From Streptomyces sp. A1277 (GTDB taxonomy: Bacteria; Actinomycetota; Actinomycetes; Streptomycetales; Streptomycetaceae): a stretch of DNA of 64,000 bases. Both the position numbers and the translations under genes were made by a program. Where the stretch lies: assembly GCF_004795015.1 (NCBI RefSeq), contig NZ_SSBI01000031.1, forward strand, positions 29,166 through 93,165. Direction: 5' to 3'. Shown here piece by piece: positions 1 to 8,596 of the stretch. Position 1 is the first letter of the stretch, and every line of letters starts with the position of its first letter. Below the pieces are notes generated by a model. That model had not been told where the DNA came from. It was given only the letters and a program-made list of their open reading frames with translations, and made no database searches.

Positions 1-490
1 CGTCGGACACGGCCGTCACCCCGGTGATCCGGCCCGCCCGGTCGGTCACCGGCTCCTTCACCTTCACACCGGTGCGCAGCCGGGCACCGGCGGCGACGGC
101 GTGACGGGCCAGGATGTCGTCGAAGTCGTGCCGGCTGCGGGTGAGCCCGAAGTCCGGGTAGCCGCCCAGCGCGGGCCAGTCGATCTGCACCTGCCGGTCG
201 CCGGCCACCCAGCGCATGCCCCGCGACCTGGTCCAGCCCGGGGCCTTGATGTCGACGCCCATCCGGATCAGCTGGTGCACCGCGCGCGGGGTCAGGCCGT
301 CCCCGCACACCTTCTCGCGGGGGAAGCGGGACTTTTCGAGCAGCAGCACGTCGACACCGGCCCTGGCGAGGTGATAGGCGGCGGACGAGCCGGCCGGCCC
401 GGCCCCCACCACGATCACCTGGGCCTCCTCGGCCGCGCCCTGGGCGGTCTCCTCGTCCGACGGCGACTGCTCTGCACGCGTCTCCCGCAT
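1..490 (-). CDS. Geranylgeranyl reductase-family FAD-dependent oxidoreductase (5' part only)
   Basis: The first 163 codons of a gene that continues beyond the left edge. The ATG lies at 490. Residues about 25-45 form a Rossmann dinucleotide-binding fold with the motif VGAGPAGSSAA, which binds the FAD ADP moiety. It is followed by an acidic strand end (LLLEKS) and the KVCGDG segment typical of geranylgeranyl reductase and FixC-like flavoproteins, which reduce polyprenyl double bonds or related substrates. The catalytic half is not in the window, so the substrate cannot be named. The N-terminal 24 residues are acidic and probably disordered. The family call is firm; the specific reaction is not. 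Confidence 0.85.
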   Translation of the reverse strand, partial: MRETRAEQSPSDEETAQGAAEEAQVIVVGAGPAGSSAAYHLARAGVDVLLLEKSRFPREKVCGDGLTPRAVHQLIRMGVDIKAPGWTRSRGMRWVAGDRQVQIDWPALGGYPDFGLTRSRHDFDDILARHAVAAGARLRTGVKVKEPVTDRAGRITGVTAVSD

Positions 491-723
491 GGGGCTCCCT
501 TCCTCGGTCGGTACCGCCGTCCGAGGACGACGGCCCTGTACACCGACATCCTGCCGGGTTCCCCCGCTCACCGGGAGGGTGATCGACAAGGTCCCGGAGA
601 ACACCGCCCACGGGCCGCCGGGAACCGGGAGGGCATACGAAAACCGCCCGTCTGCTCGCACGTGCGGCGGACGCGCACGGCGCACCCGCGCGGCGGCGCA
701 GGGGCGGTGGTGCGCGGACGCGG

Positions 724-819
724 TCAGTAGGGCAGCGGGCGCCCGGACGGCGTGCGCAGATCGAGGGGCGGCGGCCGTTGCGGAAGCTGAGGACGCCGGA
801 CGACTCTGATGCGGCCCAC
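724..819 (-). CDS. Possible 31-residue proline/arginine-rich small protein
   Basis: A short frame starting with GTG at 819. It is preceded by a full-strength Shine-Dalgarno AGGAGG (833-828) with eight bases of spacing, far better than most sites in this window. The peptide is basic and rich in proline, with motifs such as RRPQLPQRPPPLDL, and ends in tyrosine. I do not recognise it. It sits alone between the oxidoreductase and the potassium channel and could be read as a monocistronic small protein. The ribosome-binding site is what is seen; expression is inferred. A chance reading frame remains possible. Confidence 0.35.
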   Translation of the reverse strand: MGRIRVVRRPQLPQRPPPLDLRTPSGRPLPY

Positions 820-927
820 TGCCACCACCTCCTGTCGGTAACCGGTCCTATGCCCGGCACCACGCCGTTCACACGTCGCCGGGCCGCTCGACGTGTGTCC
901 GGCGACCGTGTGCGGCCACCGCACCGC

Positions 928-1413
928 TCACTGCGGCGGCCTGCGGCCCGCCTCCGCGAGCAGCCGTTCGATGCGGTCGAACCGCTCGTGCAGCAACTGC
1001 TCGGTCTCGTCGCGCATCGCGCGCGCGGCGTGCTCGGCCTCGCGTGCGAGCCGGTGGCGGCGCCGCTGCTCGTGCCCCACGAACCAGGTCGCGAGGGCCG
1101 CCGTGACCATCCCGTACGTCGTGATGCCGACGCCCATCACGGCGACGGCGACGATCCGCCCCCACAGCGTCACCGGGGAGAAATCGCCGTACCCGACGGT
1201 CGTCGCGGTCTCCGCCGACCACCACAGCGCCCGGGGGTAGGAGGTGATGGTGGCGTGCGGGGCATGCCGCTCGGCCACCAGCTCCACCCAGGAGCCCACC
1301 AGTACGGTCAGGGCGAGCAGCACCGTCGCCCAGCCCGCCGCCTTGAGGTGCAGCGAACGGCTCTCCCGGCCGAGCAGCAGCTCGACCGCCTTGGTCAGGA
1401 ACACAGGCACCAT
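928..1413 (-). CDS. Two-TM potassium channel protein
   Basis: A 161-residue membrane protein with the minimal K+ channel layout. TM1 is at about 24-45, the pore helix at about 60-71, the selectivity filter TVGYGD at 72-77, and TM2 at about 83-107. A cytoplasmic tail (110-155) rich in Arg/Glu heptads looks coiled-coil and probably tetramerises, as in KcsA-type channels. It should conduct K+ passively across the plasma membrane. I chose the ATG at 1413 because upstream residues are low-complexity Pro/Arg. A GTG ten codons further upstream is an alternative. No regulatory RCK domain follows. It is divergent from the sensor phosphatase, with about 150 bp between starts. Confidence 0.85.
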   Translation of the reverse strand: MVPVFLTKAVELLLGRESRSLHLKAAGWATVLLALTVLVGSWVELVAERHAPHATITSYPRALWWSAETATTVGYGDFSPVTLWGRIVAVAVMGVGITTYGMVTAALATWFVGHEQRRRHRLAREAEHAARAMRDETEQLLHERFDRIERLLAEAGRRPPQ

Positions 1414-1566
1414 TTCCGGATCATGGGGCGCGGGCGGCACTCCCGGCGGCCGGGCACGCGCCCGGCCGCCCCGCGTCACCCGATCGCACCGGACGGGCCC
1501 GCCCGGGCCCGGGGGCGGGTCACGCACACCGATCGCACTCCGGCAATCCGTGTTAAACCTGAAGAT

Positions 1567-4359
1567 GTGGGTGGTACAGGTCGATTCCGGGCGTGGTCTC
1601 ACCGCTCCGCCCGACGGCCGCATCGACACGATGGCGGCCGCCCCGGCGGTGACGAACCCGCGCCCTCCGGGCCGCCCCGCGAGCGGACCTCACCAGGGCG
1701 CCGGCTGCGCGCCCTCTTCAGTGTCCGCACGGTGGCAGGCCAGTTCTTCGTCCTCATGCTGAGCATCGTCGTCCTGCTCGTCGCCGCCGCGGTCGTCGCG
1801 CTCGTCGTCCAGGGCCGGCGCGACAGCATGAGCGCGGCGCGCGCCCAGTCGCTGAGCGTCGCCCAGACCTTCGCGCACGCCCCCGGTGTCGCCGCCGCCC
1901 TCGACAGCAAGGACCCCACGGCCGTCCTCCAGCCGCGCGCCGAGGAGATCCGGCAGAGCACCGGCGTGGAAGTCGTCGTCGTGGCCGGCACCAACGGCGT
2001 CCTCTACACCCACCGCGACATCGCGCTCATCGGCAAGAAGGTCCCCGTCCCCTACAAGGAGGCCCTCGACGGCAGGTCCGTCACCCGCACGGTCTCGGCC
2101 AGCCGAGGCAGGGCGGTCGCCTCGGCCGTGCCCGTCCTGCGCCGGGACGGGTCGGTGGCCGGACTCGTGGCCGTGGGCATCAAAGTCGAGGCCGTGAACC
2201 GGCTGGCGTACCCGAGCGTCCCGCTCACCATCGGCGCCGGAATCGCCGCGCTGGCCCTCACCACGGCCGGCGCCGCCCTGGTGAGCCGCCGCCTGAGACG
2301 TCAGACGCGCGGCCTGGGCCCGGCCGAGATGACCCGGATGTACGAACACCACGACGCGGTGCTGCACGCCGTGCGCGAAGGCGTCCTCATCATCGGCGCC
2401 GACCACCGGCTGCTGCTGGCCAACGACGAGGCGCGGCGGCTGCTCGACCTGCCCCCGGACGCCGAGGGGCGCGCGGTCACCGACCTCGGACTGGACCCCG
2501 GCACCGGCGAACTGCTCGCCTCCGGACAGGTCGCCACCGACGAGCTGAAGCCCGCGGGGGACCGGCTGCTCGCCGTCAACCTCCGCCCCACCGAGGAGCG
2601 CGGCGGCCAGCCCGGCATGGTGGCGACCCTGCGCGACACCACGGAACTGCGGGCCGTCACCGGACGGGCGGAGACCGTACGCGAACGCCTGACGCTGCTC
2701 TACCAGGCCGGCGCCCGGATCGGCACCACCCTCGACGTCACCACCACCGCCCAGGAACTCGCGGACGTCGCGGCCCCCGGGTTCGCCGACTGCGTGACCG
2801 TCGACCTCGCCGACTCCGTCCTGCGCGGCGGAGAACCCCGGCCGCCCACGGGCGACGTCATGAGCCTGCGCCGCACCGCCGTCCGCTGCGTGGACGAGGA
2901 CCACCCGCTCCACCCGGCCGGGCGCGTCATCGGCTTCGTACCGACCACCCCCGAGCGCCTCGGCACCAGCGTCGGGCACACCTGGATCGTCTCCGATCTG
3001 ACCACCTCCCAGCGGTGGCGCGAACCCGACCCCGAACAGGCCGCCCGCATCCTGGAGCACGGGTTCCACTCGCTGCTCTCCGTCCCGCTGCGGGCCCGCG
3101 GTGTCATCCTCGGCGTGGCCAACTTCTGGCGGGCGCAGAACGAGGCGTCCTTCGACCTGGACGACCTCTCCTTCGCGGAGGAACTGGTGGCCCGGGCAGC
3201 GGTCAGCGTCGACAACGCCCGCCGCTACACCCGCGAGCACGAGATGGCCGTGACCCTCCAGCGCAGCCTCCTGCCGCGCGGCCTGCCCGAGCAGAACGCC
3301 CTGGACGTCGCCTACCGCTACCTGCCGGCCCAGGCCGGTGTGGGCGGCGACTGGTTCGACGTGATCCCGCTGTCCGGCGCACGGGTCGCCCTCGTCGTCG
3401 GCGATGTCGTCGGACACGGTCTGCACGCGGCGGCCACCATGGGCCGGCTGCGCACCACGGTCCTCAACTTCTCGACGCTCGACCTGGCGCCCGACGAACT
3501 CCTCGGCCACCTCGACGAGCTGGTCGTCAGGATGGACCAGGACGAGGAGGTGGGCGGCGGCGCGATCACCGGCGCCACCTGCCTGTACGCGATCTACGAC
3601 GCCGTCTCGGGACGCTGCACGATCGCCCGGGCCGGCCACCCGGGACCCGCGCTCGTCCTGCCCGACGGCACGGTCAGCTTCCCCGACATCCCGCCCGGGC
3701 TGCCCCTCGGGATCGGCGGCATGCCCTTCGAGATGACCGATTTGCAGGTGCCCGAGGGCAGCCGTCTGGTCCTGTACACGGACGGCCTGGTGGAGCGCCG
3801 GGACCGGGACATCGACGACGGCCTCGAACTCCTGCGCCGCTCGCTCGCCGACCGCGACCGCACCCCGGAGGAGACCTGCGACGACGTGCTCGACGCCATG
3901 CTGCCCAGCCGCCCCGGCGACGACGTCGCCCTGCTGGTGGCCAGGACCCGCACCCTGGACCCGTCCCGGCGCATCCAGTGGGACGTCCCCCCGGACCCCG
4001 CGGCCGTCGCGGGCGTCCGCAGGCAGGCCATCCGCTGGCTGTCCGACCAGGGTCTCGACGAGGAGGGTTTCGTCACCGAACTCATCCTGAGCGAGCTCGT
4101 CACCAACGCCATCCGCTACGGCTCCGAGCCCATCAAGGTCCGGCTGCTTCACGACCGGTCCCTGATCTGCGAGGTGTCGGACTGCAGCAGCACCTCCCCG
4201 CACCTGCGCTACGCCGCCACGACGGACGAGGGCGGCCGGGGCCTCTTCCTGGTCGCCCAGTTCGCGGAGCGCTGGGGCGCCAGGTACACCGACCGGGGCA
4301 AGGTCATCTGGTCCGAGCAGACGCTCGGCGGCCCGCCCCCGACCCAATGGCCCCTGTGA
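1567..4359 (+). CDS. Membrane sensor SpoIIE/PP2C phosphatase with PAS, GAF and RsbW-like ATPase domains
   Basis: About 930 residues. Order: TM1 (about 60-80), an extracytoplasmic PAS/Cache-type sensor (about 85-210, resembling CitA/DcuS sensors), TM2 (about 218-240), PAS (about 265-370), GAF (about 380-555), PP2C/SpoIIE phosphatase (about 575-795, with GGDWFD, VGDVVGHG and GDDVALL metal-site motifs) and a C-terminal HATPase_c module (about 810-915, N-box ELVTNAIRYG). Such proteins act in partner-switching cascades that free sigma factors: the phosphatase dephosphorylates an anti-anti-sigma factor and the ATPase domain resembles its anti-sigma kinase. No sigma or antagonist gene lies nearby. 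The start is uncertain. The GTG at 1567 lies in the reading frame, and the sequence upstream looks non-coding. A shorter protein from GTG 1732 would remove only the N-terminal tail. Confidence 0.85.
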   Translation: MGGTGRFRAWSHRSARRPHRHDGGRPGGDEPAPSGPPRERTSPGRRLRALFSVRTVAGQFFVLMLSIVVLLVAAAVVALVVQGRRDSMSAARAQSLSVAQTFAHAPGVAAALDSKDPTAVLQPRAEEIRQSTGVEVVVVAGTNGVLYTHRDIALIGKKVPVPYKEALDGRSVTRTVSASRGRAVASAVPVLRRDGSVAGLVAVGIKVEAVNRLAYPSVPLTIGAGIAALALTTAGAALVSRRLRRQTRGLGPAEMTRMYEHHDAVLHAVREGVLIIGADHRLLLANDEARRLLDLPPDAEGRAVTDLGLDPGTGELLASGQVATDELKPAGDRLLAVNLRPTEERGGQPGMVATLRDTTELRAVTGRAETVRERLTLLYQAGARIGTTLDVTTTAQELADVAAPGFADCVTVDLADSVLRGGEPRPPTGDVMSLRRTAVRCVDEDHPLHPAGRVIGFVPTTPERLGTSVGHTWIVSDLTTSQRWREPDPEQAARILEHGFHSLLSVPLRARGVILGVANFWRAQNEASFDLDDLSFAEELVARAAVSVDNARRYTREHEMAVTLQRSLLPRGLPEQNALDVAYRYLPAQAGVGGDWFDVIPLSGARVALVVGDVVGHGLHAAATMGRLRTTVLNFSTLDLAPDELLGHLDELVVRMDQDEEVGGGAITGATCLYAIYDAVSGRCTIARAGHPGPALVLPDGTVSFPDIPPGLPLGIGGMPFEMTDLQVPEGSRLVLYTDGLVERRDRDIDDGLELLRRSLADRDRTPEETCDDVLDAMLPSRPGDDVALLVARTRTLDPSRRIQWDVPPDPAAVAGVRRQAIRWLSDQGLDEEGFVTELILSELVTNAIRYGSEPIKVRLLHDRSLICEVSDCSSTSPHLRYAATTDEGGRGLFLVAQFAERWGARYTDRGKVIWSEQTLGGPPPTQWPL

Positions 4360-4363
4360 CGGC

Positions 4364-4398
4364 GGCGCGGGGCCCGGCACACCGCCGGGCCCCGCGCC
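4364..4398. terminator. Bidirectional hairpin terminator
   Basis: Perfect 15-bp stem (left arm GGCGCGGGGCCCGGC) with a 5-base loop, followed by TTT. It lies between the convergent phosphatase and beta-helix genes, so it probably ends both transcripts. Confidence 0.7.
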
Positions 4399-4437
4399 TT
4401 TCACTCACCTCGGGTATCGGGTGTCATGCGCCTCCCG

Positions 4438-6621
4438 TCACGGGAAGGACACCACGTTCGACGGAACGGTCGAGGTCCCGGATGTGGGCGATCCGGTGTT
4501 GTTGATGACGTGGTTGTACTGGCCCTGGCCGCCGAGGGAGACGACGAGCAGGTCGTGGAACTTCACGCCGGGCTTGACCGGGGCCTCGAAGCCGTGGTCC
4601 TGGTGGATGGTGGGGTCGGCGGTGAAGTTGCAGTAGCTGCCGAGTCCCCATGCCTCGTGCGTGTTGACGGAGTCGTCGACCTTGTAGGCCGCGAAGCCCT
4701 TGGTGCTGCCGTTCTGGATGGCTGCCTGGTTGGGGGCGTCGTACGCCTTCTCGTTCTGGTAGAAGATCGTCTTGCCGTTCTCGCCGGACCAGCGGACGTC
4801 GTACTTGTTGAAGTGCTCCACGAACAGGCCGGTGGCCAGGACGTTGTCGCCGTTGACCTGGAGGCCGTAGTCGGACCGGTTGGTCTCCCAGCCGACGCCC
4901 TCGCCGTGGTCGGCGCGCCACAGCCAGGTGTGGTCGATAATCGTGTCGTTGCTGTTGATCACCATGCCCGTGGTGGCCTTGCCGGCGCCCGCGCCGCCGA
5001 CCCGGACGAAGACGTCCTGGACGCTGGTCGGGTTCGCCGCGTGGCCGGCCGAGGCCCCGTCGGGGCCGACCTGGAGCAGCACCTGCGAGTTCTGCGGGCC
5101 GGCGTCGATCAGCAGCCCGGCGAGCTTCACGCCGTCCACGTCACCGACCTTGAGGGCGGTGACCCCGTTGTCCGGGATGATCGTGGCGAGGCCGAGCCCG
5201 AGGACGACCGTGTTGGCCCGGTCGATGTTGATCGTCTGGTTGACGTGGTAGATGCCCGGCGTGAACAGCAGGTGCAGGCCCTGCTGGACGGCCGCGTTGA
5301 TGGTGGCGGCGGAGGCACCCGGCTTGACCACGTAGAACTGGCTCAGCGGGATGGACTCGCCCTGCGGGGTGCCGTTCCAGGAGACGCCGCGTGCGTTGGT
5401 GCGCTTGGCCGGGACGAAGACCTTGTAGGCGTTGCCGTCCAGGTAGAGGAAGGGCTTCTCCCGGGAGACCGGGGTGTTGTTGAGCGTGGTGTACGGCGGC
5501 TCGGGGAAGCTCTGCGCGGGCGCGCCCTCGACGCCGGAGAACGTCATGTTCCAGACGCCGTTGCCCCAGCTGCCGATGGAGCTGTCGCGGGTGTACCACT
5601 GCTGCTGCGAGTACGGTCCGACCTGGCCGTCGATCTTGCTGTCGGCGATGTACCCGCCGCTCGCCCAGCCGTAGCCGTTCGGGGCGAGGTTGAGGCCGCC
5701 CTTGACGTGCATCCGGCGGAAGGGCGCCGCCTGCGAGACGGCCCAGCGGTCGGTGCCGTTGACCGGGTTGAGCGCCAGGTTCTCGGCCGAACGCCAGAAG
5801 TTCTGCGTGGCGTTGCCGTTGAACCAGCCCGCGTCGACGGTGACGTCACCGTTGAACGTGGTGTCGTCCGGCTTGAGCCCGAGTCCGGCGATCGAGGTGT
5901 AGAAGCCGATCTGGGCGTTGATGTTGTTGTACGTGCCCGGCTTGAACATCAGCGCGTAGCGGCCGGTGCCGAACTGCGCCGACTCCTGCTGGTGGAAGAT
6001 CTCGTCGACCTTGGCCTGGATGTTGGGCGTCGACGGGTCGAAGACCAGGACGTTGGGGCCGAGGTCGCCGCCACCGGGGATCTGCGGACCGCCGCCGCCA
6101 CCGGTGGTGCCGAACACCTGGAACTCCCAGAGGGAGTACCCGTACTGGGTGGCACGGGCGGTGCCGGTCAGCCGGACGTAGCGGGCGGTGCCGGAGACGT
6201 TCAGCGTCTCGTTGCCGCCGGGGCCCGTGGTGGTCGAGTAGGCGGTGCTCCACGTGGAGTCGTCCGTGGAGAACTCGATGCGGTAGCTCTTGGCGTAGGC
6301 GGCCTCCCACTTCAGTGCGATCTGGCTGACCGAGGCGGAGGCGCCCAGGTCGACCTTGATCCACTGCGGGTCGGAGAAGGCACTCGACCAGCGGGTGCCG
6401 TTGTCGCCGTCCACGGCGGCGGTGGCGGGGGTACCGGCGCCTTCCTGGCTGGACGTGGTCACCGTCTTGCCCTGCGAGAGCAGGGAAGGGGCCGCGCTGG
6501 CGGAGGTCGAGGGAACGAAGGCCAGGAGCGAGACGACGAGACCGGCGACGGCGGCCAGCACGCCGGTACGTCTTCTTCCGGACGAAGGTGCGGGTCTGTG
6601 GAGCAAGGGGGGTCCATACAT
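4438..6621 (-). CDS. Secreted discoidin (F5/8C)-beta-helix protein, probable polysaccharide-active enzyme
   Basis: 727 residues. A signal peptide with a basic n-region and a hydrophobic h-region ends near ASAAPS. An F5/8 type C (discoidin, CBM32-like) carbohydrate-binding domain follows, then a glycine linker, then about 500 residues of Asn/Gly-rich right-handed parallel beta-helix of the pectate lyase/GH55/GH87 kind. I could not place it in a named GH family because the catalytic residues of this group are not obvious by eye. Homologues are sometimes labelled 'adenylyl cyclase', for which I see no support. The ATG at 6621 has AGGAGA nine bases upstream. A CebR-like operator just upstream links it to plant-wall glucan sensing. 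It acts outside the cell. Confidence 0.75.
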   Translation of the reverse strand: MYGPPLLHRPAPSSGRRRTGVLAAVAGLVVSLLAFVPSTSASAAPSLLSQGKTVTTSSQEGAGTPATAAVDGDNGTRWSSAFSDPQWIKVDLGASASVSQIALKWEAAYAKSYRIEFSTDDSTWSTAYSTTTGPGGNETLNVSGTARYVRLTGTARATQYGYSLWEFQVFGTTGGGGGPQIPGGGDLGPNVLVFDPSTPNIQAKVDEIFHQQESAQFGTGRYALMFKPGTYNNINAQIGFYTSIAGLGLKPDDTTFNGDVTVDAGWFNGNATQNFWRSAENLALNPVNGTDRWAVSQAAPFRRMHVKGGLNLAPNGYGWASGGYIADSKIDGQVGPYSQQQWYTRDSSIGSWGNGVWNMTFSGVEGAPAQSFPEPPYTTLNNTPVSREKPFLYLDGNAYKVFVPAKRTNARGVSWNGTPQGESIPLSQFYVVKPGASAATINAAVQQGLHLLFTPGIYHVNQTINIDRANTVVLGLGLATIIPDNGVTALKVGDVDGVKLAGLLIDAGPQNSQVLLQVGPDGASAGHAANPTSVQDVFVRVGGAGAGKATTGMVINSNDTIIDHTWLWRADHGEGVGWETNRSDYGLQVNGDNVLATGLFVEHFNKYDVRWSGENGKTIFYQNEKAYDAPNQAAIQNGSTKGFAAYKVDDSVNTHEAWGLGSYCNFTADPTIHQDHGFEAPVKPGVKFHDLLVVSLGGQGQYNHVINNTGSPTSGTSTVPSNVVSFP

Positions 6622-6665
6622 GGGGGAATGTCTCCTGAGTCGCGGAACGGGTGCACGACACGAAG

Positions 6666-6723
6666 CCGGAGAGCGCTCTCTCCGGCCGATGGGGATACTT
6701 CTCCCTCGCTCCCCTTGCGTCAA
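6666..6723 (-). promoter_or_regulatory. Promoter with CebR-like LacI-family operator for the beta-helix gene
   Basis: Reading leftward, TTGACG (6723-6718), a 17-base spacer and AAGTAT (6700-6695) make a plausible promoter. Just downstream is a 12-bp perfect palindrome GAGAGCGCTCTC (6669-6680), nested in a 20-base dyad with arms CCGGAGAG/CTCTCCGG. Its GAGCGCTC core is that of the CebR/CelR operator TGGGAGCGCTCCCA, known to control cellulose and cello-oligosaccharide genes. It lies 48 bp before the ATG, where a bound repressor would block elongation. Confidence 0.6.
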
Positions 6724-7028
6724 TAGGTGTGCAACAACCGCTTCTCCAGACGCCCTTGAGGACAACAGTTGACGACGGATACCTCACGAGTGTCCGCATT
6801 GAAGGCGGCTTGAGGGCAACCGCGCAAGGGAACTGACAGGCCATCGATTCAGGTGATGACAGGGCGCGTACGGGGAGTGACTGCGGCGGAACGGGTCGTT
6901 GCCACCGCAACCAAGCGGCGCGCGAGACCGGCCGCCCGCACCGGGCACCGCGAACTCCCGCGCCTGTTACCGGACATGTGGCCGCAGCCCCGGGGACAGC
7001 GGGCCCGGGTGCTCGCTATCCTCCGGGC
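6724..7028. other. Intergenic stretch, no gene seen
   Basis: About 300 bp between the beta-helix promoter and the XRE operon. No convincing reading frame is present. The only signal noted is a -10-like TATCCT at 7017-7022, six bases before an ATG. Confidence 0.5.
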
Positions 7029-7088
7029 ATGAGCCGTAGACGTGGCGCACAGCGCGCCGCTGACCAGGCACGACGGGGTCCCGGATGA
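7029..7088 (+). CDS. Possible 19-codon leader ORF coupled to the XRE regulator
   Basis: ATG at 7029 opens 19 codons of a basic peptide (MSRRRGAQRAADQARRGPG). It ends in TGA, whose first bases overlap the ATG of the regulator (ATGA). There is no Shine-Dalgarno, but TATCCT sits six bases upstream, so the transcript may start at the ATG (leaderless). The downstream gene also has a weak ribosome-binding site, so translation may depend on coupling from this ORF. No -35 element is obvious, so this is tentative. Confidence 0.3.
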   Translation: MSRRRGAQRAADQARRGPG

Positions 7089-8527
7089 CCGGCACGACGG
7101 CCCCTGTCGCCGCGGGGCCCCGGGGCGCCCGGGCATGGCGGGCGTTCGGCACCCGGCTGCGTCACTGGCGCCGGCGGGCCGGACTCACCCAGGCCCAGGT
7201 GGGCCTCCGGGTCGGCTACGACCACACCGCCATCAGCAAACTCGAACACGGCACCCGCAGGACCCCGCTCCCGCTGGCCCGCCGCCTGGACCACCTGCTG
7301 GCGGCCGGCGGCGACCTGCTGGCCGCCTGCGAGGAGGCCGAGGCGCGGGAGCGGGCGGAAGCCGTATCCGACGTGCGGGGCCCGGTTCCGGAGCCGGCCG
7401 GGCAGGGGCCGCTGCCCGGCGAACCCGCGGGCGGAACGCTCGCGGCGATGCTCCCGCCCGGGACCGTCCTGCCCGCGCGGCTGCCCGCCTACGGCCTGGC
7501 CTGCCCGGTGCACGGCCGGGACGGCTGCGCGGTCCCGGCGCTGCCCGATGTGGTGGCCCTGCACGCCCGGTTCTGCTCGCTCGGCCCGGACACCTCGTCC
7601 CACCCGGCCCTGGACACCGACACCGTGCACGCCCTGACCGCGCTGCTCGCCGTCTGCCTGCGCGCGGACGAGGAGCGCGCCTGGCCGGAGGCGACCGCCG
7701 TCGTCGAGCGCACCCTGCACGCGATGCTCCGCTGGATGGCCCTCCCGGCCGCCCCCTATCAGGGTCAACTCGCGCCGCTGGCAGCCGAGTACGCCCAGTC
7801 GGCGGGCTGTCTGCGGCTGCTGCGGGGGCGCAACGGCACGGCGATGGCCTGGCTCGACCGCTCCCTGCTGTGGGCGGCGACGGCCGGGCATGTCGGGGCC
7901 CAGGTGGCGGCCCTGAGCGATATGAGCACCCTCGCCCGGCTGGAGGGCGACGGCCCCTCCGCGGTCGCGTACGGCGAAGCCGTCCACCGGGCCGCCGCGG
8001 GCCGGCCCTGGGCGGGTGCCATGAGCGATCTGTACCAGGCGCGCGGCCACGCGGTCCGCGGCGACGCCGACCGCACCCTGCACCACATCGGCCGCGCCTG
8101 GTCGCAGATGGACCGGGCCGGCGAGCGGGACGAGGCGGAGGCGCCCTGGCTCTCCGTCGCCTCCGTGCGGCTGCGGGTCGAATCCGGCGCCGCCGGAGCC
8201 CTGCGCGATCTCGCCGCCGCGACCGGGGAGCGCCGCTACGCCCTCCGCGCCCTGGACGCGGCCGGCACCGCGATCCGGCTGCTGCCGCCCGGCATGCACT
8301 CGGCCCGTATGCTGTTCCTGGCCCGGACGGCCGACGCCTACGTCTGCGCGGGGGAGCCGGCCGCGGCGTCGGCCGTCGCCGGGCCCCTCCTGGACAGCAC
8401 CGAGGTGCACCCCTCCACGCTGCTCGGGCAGGAACTGCGCGGGCTGCACGGCAGACTGGCCGGCCGCACCGGCGGCCGGCCCGAGATCGACGACTTCGTG
8501 CGCAGACTGGCCGCCGCGGTCCGCTGA
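7085..8527 (+). CDS. XRE-family helix-turn-helix regulator with large C-terminal repeat domain
   Basis: 480 residues. An N-terminal Cro/cI-type HTH (about 18-75, with LTQAQVGLRVGYDHTAISKLE) is followed by about 380 residues of Ala/Leu-rich helical pairs that look like degenerate TPR. Streptomyces carries dozens of such 'HTH + TPR-like' regulators, and their ligands are mostly unknown. The histidine and two cysteines in ACPVHGRDGC near residue 140 could bind metal, but this motif is not diagnostic. The start overlaps the stop of a 19-codon upstream ORF. It has no obvious partner gene; the downstream neighbour is convergent. Confidence 0.8.
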   Translation: MTGTTAPVAAGPRGARAWRAFGTRLRHWRRRAGLTQAQVGLRVGYDHTAISKLEHGTRRTPLPLARRLDHLLAAGGDLLAACEEAEARERAEAVSDVRGPVPEPAGQGPLPGEPAGGTLAAMLPPGTVLPARLPAYGLACPVHGRDGCAVPALPDVVALHARFCSLGPDTSSHPALDTDTVHALTALLAVCLRADEERAWPEATAVVERTLHAMLRWMALPAAPYQGQLAPLAAEYAQSAGCLRLLRGRNGTAMAWLDRSLLWAATAGHVGAQVAALSDMSTLARLEGDGPSAVAYGEAVHRAAAGRPWAGAMSDLYQARGHAVRGDADRTLHHIGRAWSQMDRAGERDEAEAPWLSVASVRLRVESGAAGALRDLAAATGERRYALRALDAAGTAIRLLPPGMHSARMLFLARTADAYVCAGEPAAASAVAGPLLDSTEVHPSTLLGQELRGLHGRLAGRTGGRPEIDDFVRRLAAAVR

Positions 8528-8544
8528 GGCCCACGGCGGCGGAA

Positions 8545-8569
8545 GCGGGGCGTGTCCTCCACGCCCCGC
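8545..8569. terminator. Hairpin terminator
   Basis: 10-bp perfect stem (GCGGGGCGTG) with a 5-base loop, between the convergent XRE regulator and protease genes. No U-tract, as is common in this genus. Confidence 0.55.
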
Positions 8570-8596
8570 CCCCTCGAACACGCCCCCGTCGCCGGA

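Noticed and set aside
778..1566. Upstream extension of the sensor phosphatase frame
   Set aside because: It is antisense to the potassium channel and made of Arg/Pro/Ala low complexity. The first plausible start is GTG 1567.
1690..4404. 904-codon open frame antisense to the sensor phosphatase
   Set aside because: It is a product of high third-position GC. It is low-complexity Gly/Val/Asp/Arg with no domain, and the opposite strand encodes clear domains.
4426..6726. 766-codon open frame antisense to the beta-helix gene
   Set aside because: Same artefact: Val/Gly/Asp/Arg-rich with no recognisable fold, while the minus strand has a signal peptide, discoidin domain and good ribosome-binding site.
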